Origin: Verrucomicrobiota bacterium
GTDB taxonomy: Bacteria; Verrucomicrobiota; Verrucomicrobiia; Opitutales; UBA2995
Length of the DNA stretch: 64,000 nucleotides
Direction of reading: 5' to 3'
Assembly (NCBI GenBank): GCA_027622555.1
Contig: JAQBYJ010000014.1
Coordinates: 1-64,000 of the forward strand
Shown here: positions 26,021 through 35,399 of the stretch, in pieces
Position numbering within the stretch: position 1 is the stretch's first letter
Layout: every line of letters begins with the position of its first letter
Translations under genes and position numbers: made by a program
The notes under the pieces: model-generated
What the model saw: the letters and a program-made list of their open reading frames with translations, nothing else
Told to the model about the DNA's origin: nothing
The model's database searches: none

Positions 26021-26815
26021 ATGCCTCTTTTTCGTCTTCCACCCCTATTACTCCAGATCGTTTTAGTTTTTCCACTCCTCGGGGGTTTCCTATATGCCGA
26101 TACGGTTGGGGACATAGCCGAGACGCGGGAGAATTTATTGGAGGTGGTCAGGCTGCGCGAATCGCTGTCGAATGAGAAACGAGCCTGGCGCGAGCAAAAG
26201 GAATTGATGGAAGGGCAACTGGCACTCGATACCCAGGCACTCAGTATTCTGGAGGCAGCGCTTAACGAACTGAGGCCCCAGTTGGAAAGCATCCAATCCG
26301 AAACAACTCGCTTAACCACTGACCTGGAAGCCTCCGATGAATTAGTTAATTTTTGGACGGGTAAACTGGAGATTTTGAAACAACGCGTTTCAAACGTGTT
26401 TGCAGGATTTCCGCCAAGCCTCAAGCTCGACCTCAATGCGAATTTAAGGGATGTCCTGACGCTGGATTATTCGAAAGATTCTGCTGACCTAAAGCAGGTG
26501 TTCGACCTTTGCCTGGATATTATTACTGAGGCGAATGAATTCCATCAATCGATTCACCTGCTAACAGAAGTAAACGATTTGGGAGACGGTCAGCGTAGAG
26601 AATTTAGTGTCGTTTATCTTGGCCTTTCGGGAGGTTATTATTTTTCCGAAAAATCAGGCTTGGCTGGGATCATCCTACGGGACGGTAACGACTGGAATTG
26701 GGTGGAGGATAATGAACTGCTCGACGATTTGCTTAGTTTGGGCGCGGTGCTATCCGGACAGGAGGCACCTCGCTATTTGGCACTACCCATGCCGACAGAA
26801 GGGAGTGTTCAATGA
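26021..26815 (+). CDS. DUF3450 periplasmic protein
   Basis: A 264-residue protein with a signal peptide (MPLFRLPPLLLQIVLVFPLL, cleaved near YADT), a long coiled coil (about 25-120, ENLLEVVRLRESLSNEKRAW, ALNELRPQLESIQSETTRL) and a C-terminal globular part with YLGLSGGYYFSEKSGLAGI, the DUF3450 hallmark. DUF3450 genes head TonB/ExbB/ExbD clusters of the TonB2 type in marine bacteria. The ATG at 26021 is used; an in-frame TTG lies at 26003. It overlaps the next gene by ATGA. Confidence 0.85.
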   Translation: MPLFRLPPLLLQIVLVFPLLGGFLYADTVGDIAETRENLLEVVRLRESLSNEKRAWREQKELMEGQLALDTQALSILEAALNELRPQLESIQSETTRLTTDLEASDELVNFWTGKLEILKQRVSNVFAGFPPSLKLDLNANLRDVLTLDYSKDSADLKQVFDLCLDIITEANEFHQSIHLLTEVNDLGDGQRREFSVVYLGLSGGYYFSEKSGLAGIILRDGNDWNWVEDNELLDDLLSLGAVLSGQEAPRYLALPMPTEGSVQ

Positions 26816-28155
26816 GATCTCTAATCCCTTGTTTCATTTTGTTTATTGTTTCTTCCGCTTTTAGTGGAGCTGAAACGCTTGAAGAAGCACTTGCCTGGAG
26901 TCGCGAAGAATTAACGGCGGTTCGAAAAGAATTGTCGGAGCAGCGTGACAAGATCGTTGATGAAAAGCTTCCGATTGCTCGTGAACTTCGGGAGATTCGT
27001 GAGAAGCTGGTAGAAGAACAGAAAAATAAACGCTTTCTGGATGCTCAGCAGGAAGGCGGAAACTTTGAGTTGGACCAGCTAAAGTCCAGGCAAAGCACAT
27101 CAAAGGAATTAGCGGGTTACCTGGGGAGCCAGGCAATTCGGTTTCGACAAAACTTCGAATCGGACCTGGTTGTGGGTGAGCGGTATTCCTATGTGGATAC
27201 TTTATTGTCGACTGGAGCCCAAGCAGGGACCTCTCCGATCAAGCATGCCGAGGCTCAATGGGAGGTGATAGAAGCATCTTTGAATCGCCTGGATCGTTTG
27301 CCTGGCGGTACGAAGTTTGAAACGGAAGCTGTTTCAGATACGGGTGTGTTGGTTGGAGGTTCGGCAATACAATTCGGACCGTTGGTGTTTTTCAAAGGAG
27401 CGAACGATAATGTGGTTGGCAACCTGGCGGCGAGTGAGAGTTTGCAACCACAGATACGAAGCCTGGATGATAACCATAAAGCAGCCGTTCGCGGATTGTT
27501 TGCAGGTAATGAAGTTCTGATCCCGGTGGATCCTACCTTGGGTCAGGCCGCTTTGATTCAACAGGAATCTGTATCGTTTATGGAGCACCTGGCTTTGGGT
27601 GGATTTTGGATGATTCCTATCTGTCTTTTTGGGCTTCTTGCATTCTTAACCAGCATCTTCAAATGGATCTCGATACAGCGGGTCAGGCTTCCAAGTATTC
27701 TGGAGTTTGAGGAATTGCGAAACCTATCCCCGGATAAGTTAAATAACGAATATAAGAGTGATAGCAGGCGGTTGGTCGCCAGCCTTATTGCGGTAAAAGA
27801 TGTGTCCCCGGATATTCAATCCGCTGAGCTGGATGTGGCTTACCAGGAATTTAAGTTCAATATGAATCGATGGCTCCCGATCATTGCACTGACTGCTGGC
27901 GTTTCTCCTTTGTTGGGTTTGTTGGGTACCGTAACCGGGATGATTAAAACTTTTCAGCTTATCAGTTTGTTTGGTGCGGGAGACGCAAAGCTACTTTCCA
28001 GTGGAATATCGGAAGCGTTAATAACTACCGAGTTTGGTTTGGTTGTGGCGATTCCTGCCCTGGTGTTGCACGCATTTTTGCAACGACGCGTAAAAAAGAT
28101 CCTGGTTGGTTCAGCCACTTTAATGGAGCAGGTGAGTAGGGGAGTTGAATGGTAG
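26812..28155 (+). CDS. MotA/TolQ/ExbB proton channel with extended N-terminus (TtpC-like)
   Basis: A 447-residue protein with a signal peptide, a periplasmic coiled-coil region (about 20-240) and a C-terminal ExbB channel: a membrane segment at about 262-282 (LALGGFWMIPICLFGLLAFLTS) and the TolQ/ExbB core WLPIIALTAGVSPLLGLLGTV then SGISEALITTEFGLVVAIPALV. The extended periplasmic part matches TtpC of Vibrio TonB2 systems, which is needed for energy transfer to outer-membrane receptors. It lies between DUF3450 (ATGA overlap) and, after a REP-like palindrome, a short ExbB. Confidence 0.88.
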   Translation: MRSLIPCFILFIVSSAFSGAETLEEALAWSREELTAVRKELSEQRDKIVDEKLPIARELREIREKLVEEQKNKRFLDAQQEGGNFELDQLKSRQSTSKELAGYLGSQAIRFRQNFESDLVVGERYSYVDTLLSTGAQAGTSPIKHAEAQWEVIEASLNRLDRLPGGTKFETEAVSDTGVLVGGSAIQFGPLVFFKGANDNVVGNLAASESLQPQIRSLDDNHKAAVRGLFAGNEVLIPVDPTLGQAALIQQESVSFMEHLALGGFWMIPICLFGLLAFLTSIFKWISIQRVRLPSILEFEELRNLSPDKLNNEYKSDSRRLVASLIAVKDVSPDIQSAELDVAYQEFKFNMNRWLPIIALTAGVSPLLGLLGTVTGMIKTFQLISLFGAGDAKLLSSGISEALITTEFGLVVAIPALVLHAFLQRRVKKILVGSATLMEQVSRGVEW

Positions 28156-28204
28156 TTTCTTATCAAATGAAGATAGATATTTTTGAAGCAAGGATGCGGC
28201 AGAG

Positions 28205-28261
28205 CGGGGACGCTCTTGCCCTACCAATTCAGCAATTTGTGGTAGGGCAGCTGCGTCCCCG
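28205..28261. repeat. paired REP-like palindrome inside the exb operon
   Basis: Two 22-base arms (28205-28226 and 28240-28261) are reverse complements except for three central bases. The right arm reads TGGTAGGGC, AGC, TGCGTCCCCG. The same unit, also with a three-base mismatch, occurs at 42678-42755. The element splits the first exbB from the second and could attenuate or stabilise the mRNA. Confidence 0.75.
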
Positions 28262-28341
28262 CAGCACCGGGCAAGTTAAGGCCAGCAAGTGTCATAATGA
28301 CGGTAAAATATACCACAGTGTTCATTTATTTAAGCGGTAAT

Positions 28342-28797
28342 ATGGCATTTCAAAATATTACAGATTACATTGATAAAGGAGGTTGGATGATGGTCCCGTT
28401 GCTGGTTCTCGGTGCGCTGCTGTTTACGATGCAGTTGAGAGCATTGCTTTACTTGCACTTTAGCGTTGGGAATGAACATGAAGTGTCGTTTGAGCGACGC
28501 CTCAGGTATCTGAAAGTGCTGACCGGGATTGCGCCTTTGTTGGGGCTATTGGGAACGGTGGCCGGTATGTTGAAAACGTTTCGTGGGTTGGCGAGCAAAG
28601 GAATTTCCTACACAGAGAACCTGGTGGCAGTTGGAATCTCTGAAGCGTTGGTAACAACGCAAATGGGATTGTCCATCGGCGTGATCGGATTAACCGGCAT
28701 CATGCTTTACCGGCATTTTCATGAGAAGTACCTCCTGCGTGAATACAAAGGAACTGTGAATCGATTGCGAGGATTTCAAGCGGGAGGGGCTCGATGA
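28342..28797 (+). CDS. exbB: ExbB-type proton channel subunit
   Basis: A 151-residue ExbB/TolQ protein with membrane segments at about 14-34 (GGWMMVPLLVLGALLFTMQ), 64-84 and 100-122, and the family core LTGIAPLLGLLGTVAGMLKTF plus SEALVTTQMGLSIGVIGL. The ATG at 28342 gives the usual N-terminus; an earlier in-frame start at 28297 lies in the palindrome-containing leader. It overlaps exbD by ATGA and should form the channel that converts proton motive force for TonB. Confidence 0.9.
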   Translation: MAFQNITDYIDKGGWMMVPLLVLGALLFTMQLRALLYLHFSVGNEHEVSFERRLRYLKVLTGIAPLLGLLGTVAGMLKTFRGLASKGISYTENLVAVGISEALVTTQMGLSIGVIGLTGIMLYRHFHEKYLLREYKGTVNRLRGFQAGGAR

Positions 28798-29204
28798 AAA
28801 AAGCCTGGTCATCCGATTTGGAAGAAGAGAGCGGTGAAGGTATCAATATATCTCCTCTCATCGACATCGTATTTATTTTGTTACTTTTCTTTATTGTGAC
28901 TTCGGTGTTCGTACAGGAAACGGGAGTGGAAATTGAGCGTCCTCAATCGAGTCAGTCAGTTGCGCTCGATCGTGAGAGTATTTATCTGGCAGTAAGTGAA
29001 GATCTTAAGATTTACTATGGTGGAGCTGAGATTGGTCTTCAAGGCATCGTGCCCACGTTGGAGCGTCTTCACCCGGAGGAGGATCAACCGGTCATTATCC
29101 AGGTGGACGGGCGTGTGCCGACCCGTTTTCTTGTGGAAGTAATTGACGAGATTAAACGGGCTGGGATCGAAGTGGTGAATGTGGCCACCATTGAACGAAC
29201 ATGA
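28794..29204 (+). CDS. exbD: ExbD-type subunit
   Basis: A 136-residue ExbD/TolR protein with a single membrane helix (about 17-40) carrying the conserved Asp in ISPLIDIVFILLLFFIV, and a periplasmic domain ending QVDGRVPTRFLVEVIDEIKRAG. The Asp is the proton-transfer residue of the family. It overlaps exbB and tonB by four bases on either side, so the three are translationally linked. Confidence 0.92.
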   Translation: MKKAWSSDLEEESGEGINISPLIDIVFILLLFFIVTSVFVQETGVEIERPQSSQSVALDRESIYLAVSEDLKIYYGGAEIGLQGIVPTLERLHPEEDQPVIIQVDGRVPTRFLVEVIDEIKRAGIEVVNVATIERT

Positions 29205-29902
29205 ATGCGGTCGCAGAAAATAATCCTATCGCGGTTACCGGTGTCTCTGGCTTGGGAGGTGTACTTATGTTGTTTGGGTTATTGTATCTGTTGTCGTTTG
29301 TGCAGCGGGAGCGGCCTCCGACTAACGAATTGGAAAGCCTCGATATTCGAAGTGTTCAGATTCAAAGCCCGGAAAATGAATCAGAGGAAGCCGTTCATTC
29401 TTCTTCCTCTCAACCCTCATCGCTTCCCAAACTACCCACTCCCGTCCGGACAATCCCTTCCAGGACTATCGAGCCGATGCCTTTGAACCTGCAGGTTGAC
29501 GTTTCCCAGGTGTTAAAGGAGCGAGATACCTTGGAGTATCTGATGGAGCAGCGTGATCTGTTTGGCGCTTTTGGTTCGGTCCGTCTGGAAGGCGTGGATT
29601 CTGCTCCAAAGACGATTTATATCCCGGGTAATGTATTCCCGAAATCTTTAAAAGAGCAGGGTATTTTCTCGGGTGATGTCTTATTATTGATCGAAATAAG
29701 TGAGCAAGGTGTCGGGCGGGTTCGGCGGGTGATTGAGGCCGATTACCCGGAACTCATTGATCCCGTGGTTGAGTCAGTTCATGCTGCGATTTATAGTCGA
29801 CCCAAGCGACATGGGAAACCAACACGGACCATAATCAAGAGCGTGATCCATTTCCGTTCCGGACCTGATGGAGATAATCTTACACAAGAGGTTCAGGAAT
29901 GA
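29201..29902 (+). CDS. tonB: TonB-like energy transducer
   Basis: A 233-residue protein with an N-terminal membrane anchor (about 15-35, GLGGVLMLFGLLYLLSFVQ), a Ser/Pro-rich spacer (about 60-100, SSSSQPSSLPKLPTPVRTIP) and a C-terminal region (about 145-230, GDVLLLIEISEQGVGRVRRV, AIYSRPKRHGKPTRTIIKSV) that fits the TonB C-terminal fold in layout. The spacer is short. It should couple the ExbB/ExbD motor to outer-membrane receptors, none of which is encoded in this window. Confidence 0.8.
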   Translation: MNAVAENNPIAVTGVSGLGGVLMLFGLLYLLSFVQRERPPTNELESLDIRSVQIQSPENESEEAVHSSSSQPSSLPKLPTPVRTIPSRTIEPMPLNLQVDVSQVLKERDTLEYLMEQRDLFGAFGSVRLEGVDSAPKTIYIPGNVFPKSLKEQGIFSGDVLLLIEISEQGVGRVRRVIEADYPELIDPVVESVHAAIYSRPKRHGKPTRTIIKSVIHFRSGPDGDNLTQEVQE

Positions 29903-29934
29903 TGGATGTGAGTATAGGGAAATTCGAACCGATG

Positions 29935-29962
29935 TGTAGGAGCTACCTTCGTGGCGAATCGG
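29935..29962. repeat. REP-like element (TGTAGGAG type)
   Basis: TGTAGGAGCTACC-TTC-GTGGC followed by GAATCGG, between tonB and the TPR gene. It shares the TGTAGGA flank with the elements near 33.1 kb and 49.8 kb. The stem here is imperfect. Confidence 0.5.
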
Positions 29963-29993
29963 AGATAATCTTGATGAAAGTTGCATGGGACAT

Positions 29994-31397
29994 ATGAAAG
30001 CGATTATAAAAGAGTTTCTCATCTGGATCTGTTTGGTCTGCCTGTGCCAGTTCCCGGTTTTGGCACTGGATGAGCTCCCTTTTATATTGCCCACGGATCC
30101 TGATGGTTGGAGAGAGGATGACTTTGAGAAACGATTTAAGGGCAGCTATGGGATCAATTCCTACCTGGAGCCAGAGTTGGATGTCGATAATTTTAATGTG
30201 TATGAAGGCGTGCTGGCGTTTCTCGATAATAGTGAGGGAGCGATTACTTTCATCACAAACTCGATGGCGACATTGGAGGAACAGGGAATTGAAGTCAGTG
30301 CTTCCTTACACTTCTTGCTCGGGAATTTCTTCTTTGAAAGTGACGAGCATGATCTGGCGGAGGAGCAATATATTTTGGCGATCCATAAGCATCCGAATTT
30401 TCTGAGAGCGTATGAAAATCTTGGGTACTCGTTTATGCAGAACGACCAGAATGAAAAAGCACTTCCTGTTTTGCTCAAGGCACTCGAGCTCGGGAGTAAT
30501 GATTCCCAGATTCACGGGTTGATCGGATTTCTCTACCTCGATAAAGAATTGTATTTAAGTGCATTGTCCGCCTTCGAATCGGCCATGCTTTTCAATCCTA
30601 GAAACAATACCTGGCGGTTTGGGATATTTCAAAGTCTTATCAATTTGAACCGCAATGACAGTGCTCTGGGCGTCGCGGAGGAGATACTATTGTTTGATCC
30701 GGACAATCCTGTTAATTGGCAAAATGTGGCCAGTTTGCTGATGCGGCTTAACCGGGAGGATGAAGTAATATCCCATGTGGAAATGGTTCATCAATTAGGT
30801 GGTTCCAGTTATCGAACTCATCGTTTGCTGGGCAATCTGTATTTTAATCGAGAGATGGTTGAGCAGGCGAACCTGGAGTTCAAAGTAATGATCGACTTGG
30901 CCAGCGAGGCCGCTGACCTGGAAGATGTATTGGAGGTTTGTGAGGGCATGCTGTATTTTGGTTTTGTAGAGGAAGCTCAGAGCTTGTTTGGAAAGCTTAC
31001 CAACAAAGGGACGGAACTTGGATTAGTCATCGATCCGGAGTCAACTGATATGATCCAGGCCATGTTCTACATGGAAGATGGACGATTGGACCAGGCGGAA
31101 ACAATTTTTCTTCGAGTCTTGAATGCGAATCCGGCGCAGCCCAGGGCACTTTTGTTTCTAGCACAAATTTTAGTTCAACAAAGGGATTTCGACCAGGCCG
31201 GTATATATTTTGAACTGGCCCAGATGTATCCGGAAGTCAGCTATAATGCATACTATGCCCATGCGCAGCTACTGCTTGGGCTGGAACAAAGAGAAGAGGC
31301 CTTGGCAAAACTGAGGCAGGCTCAATCCATCGATGCCAGCGATGAACTTTCTGAGATTATCTCCTCCTTGGAAGAGACGGGTCGTTTGATCCGGTGA
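29994..31397 (+). CDS. TPR protein of the TonB/ExbBD operon
   Basis: A 467-residue secreted protein with a signal peptide (MKAIIKEFLIWICLVCLCQF, cleaved near LALD) and TPR-like repeats from about 85 to the C-terminus (AEEQYILAIHKHPNFLRAYENLG, LGSNDSQIHGLIGFLYLDKELYLSA, AETIFLRVLNANPAQPRALLFLA). A TPR protein closes many DUF3450-TonB2 clusters and probably assists the transducer in the periplasm. An ATG three codons upstream is also possible. It does not belong to the TolB-like/TPR family of the array: no membrane hairpin and no TolB-like domain. Confidence 0.85.
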   Translation: MKAIIKEFLIWICLVCLCQFPVLALDELPFILPTDPDGWREDDFEKRFKGSYGINSYLEPELDVDNFNVYEGVLAFLDNSEGAITFITNSMATLEEQGIEVSASLHFLLGNFFFESDEHDLAEEQYILAIHKHPNFLRAYENLGYSFMQNDQNEKALPVLLKALELGSNDSQIHGLIGFLYLDKELYLSALSAFESAMLFNPRNNTWRFGIFQSLINLNRNDSALGVAEEILLFDPDNPVNWQNVASLLMRLNREDEVISHVEMVHQLGGSSYRTHRLLGNLYFNREMVEQANLEFKVMIDLASEAADLEDVLEVCEGMLYFGFVEEAQSLFGKLTNKGTELGLVIDPESTDMIQAMFYMEDGRLDQAETIFLRVLNANPAQPRALLFLAQILVQQRDFDQAGIYFELAQMYPEVSYNAYYAHAQLLLGLEQREEALAKLRQAQSIDASDELSEIISSLEETGRLIR

Positions 31398-31413
31398 AAA
31401 TTAGTAGCTCAAC

Positions 31414-32775
31414 TCAATTTTCAAAATTATTTCCCGAGTCGCCGAATTCGTCGCCAGTGTTTCCGCCGTCAGCGTATTGTTCCGTTAGGTCAGTAAGCCG
31501 CCTTGTCATTTGATCAAACTGTTTAAGGAGGCTATCCGACTGGTTTCGGGATCTTGGCTCCGTAGATTCTTCGGGTAATAGATTCAAAGCAGATTTTCCG
31601 TTTTGTTGAATGAAATACAACATGCGCTGGGTTATTTTCTTCGCAGAATCTGCATCATAAGAAAATCGTGGATCCGGTTCCTGATTTTCCGAGGCTTCAC
31701 TGTCACCACCTTCCTGAGTGCCCAAACGTCTTAATGGGTAATCTGTCAAACTCATGAACAGAGGACGTTTCCAGCCCATGAGTGGTTTCAAAATGAGTGC
31801 ATCGTTCATGTTGAGAGCCGGATTTTGTTTGTGCCGGAAAATCAGGGTAGGGCATTCAAGGTCTTTTAGTGTTGCTTCATAGGTTTCCTGAAGCGCCATC
31901 ATTTTTACTGCATCGCCCTGATCTTGTGGGAATCGGGTTTCAAATATTCCCTCCTCAGGTTCTTCGAGCATGAGCCCTATGAACGGATAGGACGAAGCCA
32001 GGCGAATCGCCAAGCCTGCAAACTCTTTGGTCGCTACAAGAAACAGGCTTTGAGGATCCAGCTGCTTTTTCTTGGAGTAGTATTCAAGAATCGACTTCCA
32101 ATCCTCCAGCGCGATCTCATTGGCCTTTTCCAGAGAATCTCGAATGGGGATAATTACACTCACGCCATGACACATTAATTGATTTCCGATTGGGCTGTGA
32201 GTGATGTAACGACCGCGGTAGGGCTCTTCCCAGGGAGGGTCTGCTTCGACTGGCATCCGCCGGACCACTTGATTATATTCTTCTAACCCGGCCACAAATT
32301 GCTGGGCAATTTCCGGATCAAGCACCAATGCAGTTGGAAAGGGACCTGAGGCATTGGGAGTACAGTAGATAAAAGGATACCGATTGCCCGAGGCGGCTTT
32401 GACATTCGTCTCGGACCAACTGAGCACCGGAGGGTAAATCCTTCGCATGACTGAGTTGGCTCCTGAAACATTTCCACCCAAAGTGTATTCATCCATCAGC
32501 ACCTGTTCATCTTCTGTCAGGAACATGCCAATCTGCTGTTTTTGGAGGAGTTTTTCCATCTCTGGATTGTCAGCTGACTTCACCACACTGAAGAAAGTTT
32601 CCCGCGGTTTGATCTTAAAGTTCGACGATTTTACCGGCGGTTCACCTAAAACCTCTTTGAGTGAAAGGATCAGATCTTCTCTGGCCTCTAACCCTTGCTC
32701 GCCCAATGACACCATTAGCATCAACCCAAAGAGGCAGTGCAATAGTCCATGCTTTATGGAAATTCTGGTATTCAA
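31414..32775 (-). CDS. secreted protein of unknown function
   Basis: A 453-residue protein read from a TTG at 32775 (ATGs lie at codons 19 and 21). The first 31 residues look like a signal peptide (LLHCLFGLMLMVSLG). The middle, with NRYPFIYCTPNASGPFPTALVL, LMCHGVSVIIPIRDSL, LFLVATKEFAGLAIRLASSYPFIGLML and CPTLIFRHKQNPALN, has the strand-helix rhythm of an alpha/beta-hydrolase, but no GxSxG nucleophile elbow is visible, so a degenerate or divergent fold is only a guess. The tail is rich in Asn, Gly and Asp. It is convergent with the TPR gene, 16 bases apart. Confidence 0.55.
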   Translation of the reverse strand: MNTRISIKHGLLHCLFGLMLMVSLGEQGLEAREDLILSLKEVLGEPPVKSSNFKIKPRETFFSVVKSADNPEMEKLLQKQQIGMFLTEDEQVLMDEYTLGGNVSGANSVMRRIYPPVLSWSETNVKAASGNRYPFIYCTPNASGPFPTALVLDPEIAQQFVAGLEEYNQVVRRMPVEADPPWEEPYRGRYITHSPIGNQLMCHGVSVIIPIRDSLEKANEIALEDWKSILEYYSKKKQLDPQSLFLVATKEFAGLAIRLASSYPFIGLMLEEPEEGIFETRFPQDQGDAVKMMALQETYEATLKDLECPTLIFRHKQNPALNMNDALILKPLMGWKRPLFMSLTDYPLRRLGTQEGGDSEASENQEPDPRFSYDADSAKKITQRMLYFIQQNGKSALNLLPEESTEPRSRNQSDSLLKQFDQMTRRLTDLTEQYADGGNTGDEFGDSGNNFEN

Positions 32776-33259
32776 GACTCTACAGGTAAAACTTTACTAG
32801 TTGCCTGACAAGGCTTCTCCGCAGTGATGTCCATAATTTTCTGATGATGTGTTTTTGTTTCTTAACCCGCAATCGAAGTTCGGAATACCGGTCCAATATT
32901 AACAATGTTAACTTAGAGTGGATTTCTTATGTTACCTAATTCGAAAAGGAGTCTCGATCGGGTGCAAGACAGAAGGATTTAAACTTGTTATTCCCCGTGG
33001 TCTTGCTGCGGGGTCGGTGACTGAAGGGAAAGTTTGAAATCGCGGAGATCGCCAGCAAGCTGGCTCCTACATTTTGACACGCGAAAGTAGCTGTAGGAGT
33101 GACCTTGGTCGCGAATCGAATACCAACGATGTCAGATGGATTCTTGCGAGCAAAAGAGAAAAGAGCTTGTTCTTATATTTCATACCCTGTGGTTGTTGTT
33201 CGCTTTGCTGTCGGCCAAGGCCTCGGTAACTGCCACAGGGTTTTGATTCTCACCAAGTT
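32776..33259. other. repeat-bearing intergenic region
   Basis: No gene recognised. The stretch holds a stem CCCCG (32993-32997) / CGGGG (33009-33013) and a head-to-head pair of REP-like elements at 33051-33113, annotated separately. Transcription runs away from it on the left, and it lies at the 3' end of the helicase gene on the right. Confidence 0.6.
33051..33113. repeat. inverted pair of REP-like elements
   Basis: The left unit is GCCAGC-AA-GCTGGC followed by TCCTACA (33051-33071). The right unit is TGTAGGAG then GACC-TT-GGTC (33092-33110). The two units face each other, sharing the TCCTACA/TGTAGGA flank but with different stem sequences. This matches the layout of bacterial BIME/REP pairs. 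Confidence 0.7.
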
Positions 33260-35059
33260 TCAGCGACTGGTACGCTTACTCCAGGACGGTTTGCCTTTGT
33301 CTTTGTCGGTGCGATTTTTCTTGGTGCGTTTATCACCCACTTTTCTCTCACCGAACGGATGACCGCCGGGTTTAGGCGCTGAATCTGTCTTTGGGCGAAA
33401 GGCTGTCTTTGGGCGAAAGGCTGGCTTTGGTCTGTCTGAAGAAGATGGTCTTTCAGGGCGAGGCCGTTCTGTGCGAGGTCCATCGGAACGAGGTCCGCCG
33501 GACGAAGGGCGTTCAAAACGCGGTCTGTCTGTGGCCGGACGCTCTGACTTGGAACGATCTGGACGAGGGCGATCCGAACGAGGGCGGTCTGAGGAACGTC
33601 GGTCCGAAGAATCACTTCCTCGCTCGCGTGAAAACCTGGAGCCTCCACCTCCTGATTTTCCCCTGGAGTAGGAGCGTTTGCGTTGTTCAGGTCTACCGGA
33701 TGAGGACGACCGACTGCGTTCGGGTTTTAAGAGTTCTGTATCCTCGGCGATTGCTTCCCCGTCGCGTCCTTTTTGTTCTCTTAACAATGAAAGCAACGCG
33801 CTGGCGATATCGGTGGTAGTGTGACCCTGGTCATGGAGCCTGTCCATCCAATCGCCATAGTTTTTAAAATCACCGGCTTCCAATTTGCTCTTCACCAGTT
33901 CCAGGATCACGTCGGCCTTTTTCCCTTCGATGTCTTCCTGGGATGGGATTTTCGATCTTTGAATGGTGTGTTTGGTGTAACGCTCGATTGAGCCTAGGCG
34001 GTAAATGTCTTTACCGAAAACAAAACTGTAGGCTTTCCCTTCACGGCCCGCGCGCCCTGTCCGACCAATACGATGAACGTAATCTTCGGGATCCTGAGGA
34101 AGGTCGTAGTTAAACACGGCATCTACTTCATCGATATCCAGACCTCTGGCAGCCACATCCGTTGCTACTAGAATCTCTACCTGTCCGCCTCTAAATTTTT
34201 TCAACACTCTTTCACGGCCAATTTGGGTAATATCACCATGAATTCGGTCCGCAGAATAGCCTCGGTTGATCAGTGCATCGCAGCATTCATCTACCATGCG
34301 TTTGGTGTTACAAAAGATAATGGCCAGTCTAGGCGGGTCAATATCGAGGAGTCGGGATACGACTTCAATTTTTGAACGATTGCGTACTTCAAAGTAAAAC
34401 TGCTCAACGGTGGAAACTGTCAGGGTTTTCCGATGAATGCGCACCTGCTCAGGCTCGTTACCGAAATGTTCGATGAGGCGTTCAACGCCTTTGTTCATCG
34501 TTGCTGAGAAAAATAGCGTTTGTCGTTCCTTGGGTGCTTGTCCAAGAATGTGCTCCATATCGTCGCGAAATCCCATGTCCAACATGCGGTCCGCTTCATC
34601 GAGAATAATCATTCGAGTCTGGCTCAAGTCGAGAGTGCCGCGTTCCATGTGATCCATGAGACGTCCCGGGGTGCCGACTACGATGTGGGAACCTTGTTTT
34701 AAATAACGAATTTGCCGGTCAATAGGTGCTCCGCCATACACGGGGATAGCAGCCAGATTTTTAACATGCGACCCCAGCTTGTGGATTTCCTCACACACCT
34801 GAACTGTCAGTTCGCGTGTGGGGCACAGGATCAATACTTGAGTCGCTTTCACGGAAGTGTCGATCATCTGCAGTGCCGGAAGTCCGAATGCAGCCGTTTT
34901 TCCGGAACCCGTTTCGGACAAGCCAACCACGTCTTTTCCGCTCAATAGGAGCGGTATGGTCAAAGCTTGGATTGGAGATGGGCTCTCGTAACCGAGCTTA
35001 TCGATGGCCTTAATTAATTCGGGTTCGAGGCCCAGTTCGGAAAATGCAGGTGTGTCCAT
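33260..35059 (-). CDS. DEAD-box RNA helicase with basic Ser/Arg/Pro tail
   Basis: A 599-residue helicase from the ATG at 35059; a TTG at 35074 would add five residues. Motifs in order: Q motif SPIQALTIP, motif [11 protein letters not shown] (about 50), [17 protein letters not shown] (about 155), [16 protein letters not shown] and HRIGRTGR (about 330). Residues from about 455 to the end are low-complexity, rich in Arg, Ser, Pro, Asp and Lys ([28 protein letters not shown]), an extended RNA-binding tail as in RhlE- or CsdA-like helicases involved in ribosome assembly and cold adaptation. The tail is coded by near-repetitive DNA, so its length may vary between strains. Confidence 0.93.
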   Translation of the reverse strand: MDTPAFSELGLEPELIKAIDKLGYESPSPIQALTIPLLLSGKDVVGLSETGSGKTAAFGLPALQMIDTSVKATQVLILCPTRELTVQVCEEIHKLGSHVKNLAAIPVYGGAPIDRQIRYLKQGSHIVVGTPGRLMDHMERGTLDLSQTRMIILDEADRMLDMGFRDDMEHILGQAPKERQTLFFSATMNKGVERLIEHFGNEPEQVRIHRKTLTVSTVEQFYFEVRNRSKIEVVSRLLDIDPPRLAIIFCNTKRMVDECCDALINRGYSADRIHGDITQIGRERVLKKFRGGQVEILVATDVAARGLDIDEVDAVFNYDLPQDPEDYVHRIGRTGRAGREGKAYSFVFGKDIYRLGSIERYTKHTIQRSKIPSQEDIEGKKADVILELVKSKLEAGDFKNYGDWMDRLHDQGHTTTDIASALLSLLREQKGRDGEAIAEDTELLKPERSRSSSSGRPEQRKRSYSRGKSGGGGSRFSRERGSDSSDRRSSDRPRSDRPRPDRSKSERPATDRPRFERPSSGGPRSDGPRTERPRPERPSSSDRPKPAFRPKTAFRPKTDSAPKPGGHPFGERKVGDKRTKKNRTDKDKGKPSWSKRTSR

Positions 35060-35399
35060 GTCGACGGTGATCAAATACTTAGCCGCTTCGGAAAGCTTTT
35101 CCTATGCGGGCGGGCAGTCTTATCATCGGATTATTGAATGCAACGCAAAAGTCCTGCCAGATTGATTCGCCATTTGTTCGTTGTTGCAAGGCCCTTAGCG
35201 TCGAGTTTCAATCGGGCTTTTACAGGAAAACTCATCTTCGATTCCCGCTAGGAATCGTCGACAATTTATTAAGGACAGCCCATTCGCAGCGGCCGCTACC
35301 GCTCTGGTAACGGGTAATGCATCTGCTGCTCACCATGCCAGAATTCTTTTCCCATGGCATTGGATCTGTGAGAGCTTCCACTAAAATAAAAATGACCTA
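35060..35399. other. intergenic, nothing recognised
   Basis: A 340-base gap upstream of the helicase gene and downstream of the epimerase gene. It must carry the helicase promoter. I see no RNA gene or strong palindrome apart from a weak run around the CAGCGGCCGCTACCGCTCTG stretch near 35290. Confidence 0.5.

Noticed and set aside
31414-32775. Alpha/beta-hydrolase annotation of the secreted protein
   Set aside because: No nucleophile elbow or catalytic triad visible; kept as unknown function.
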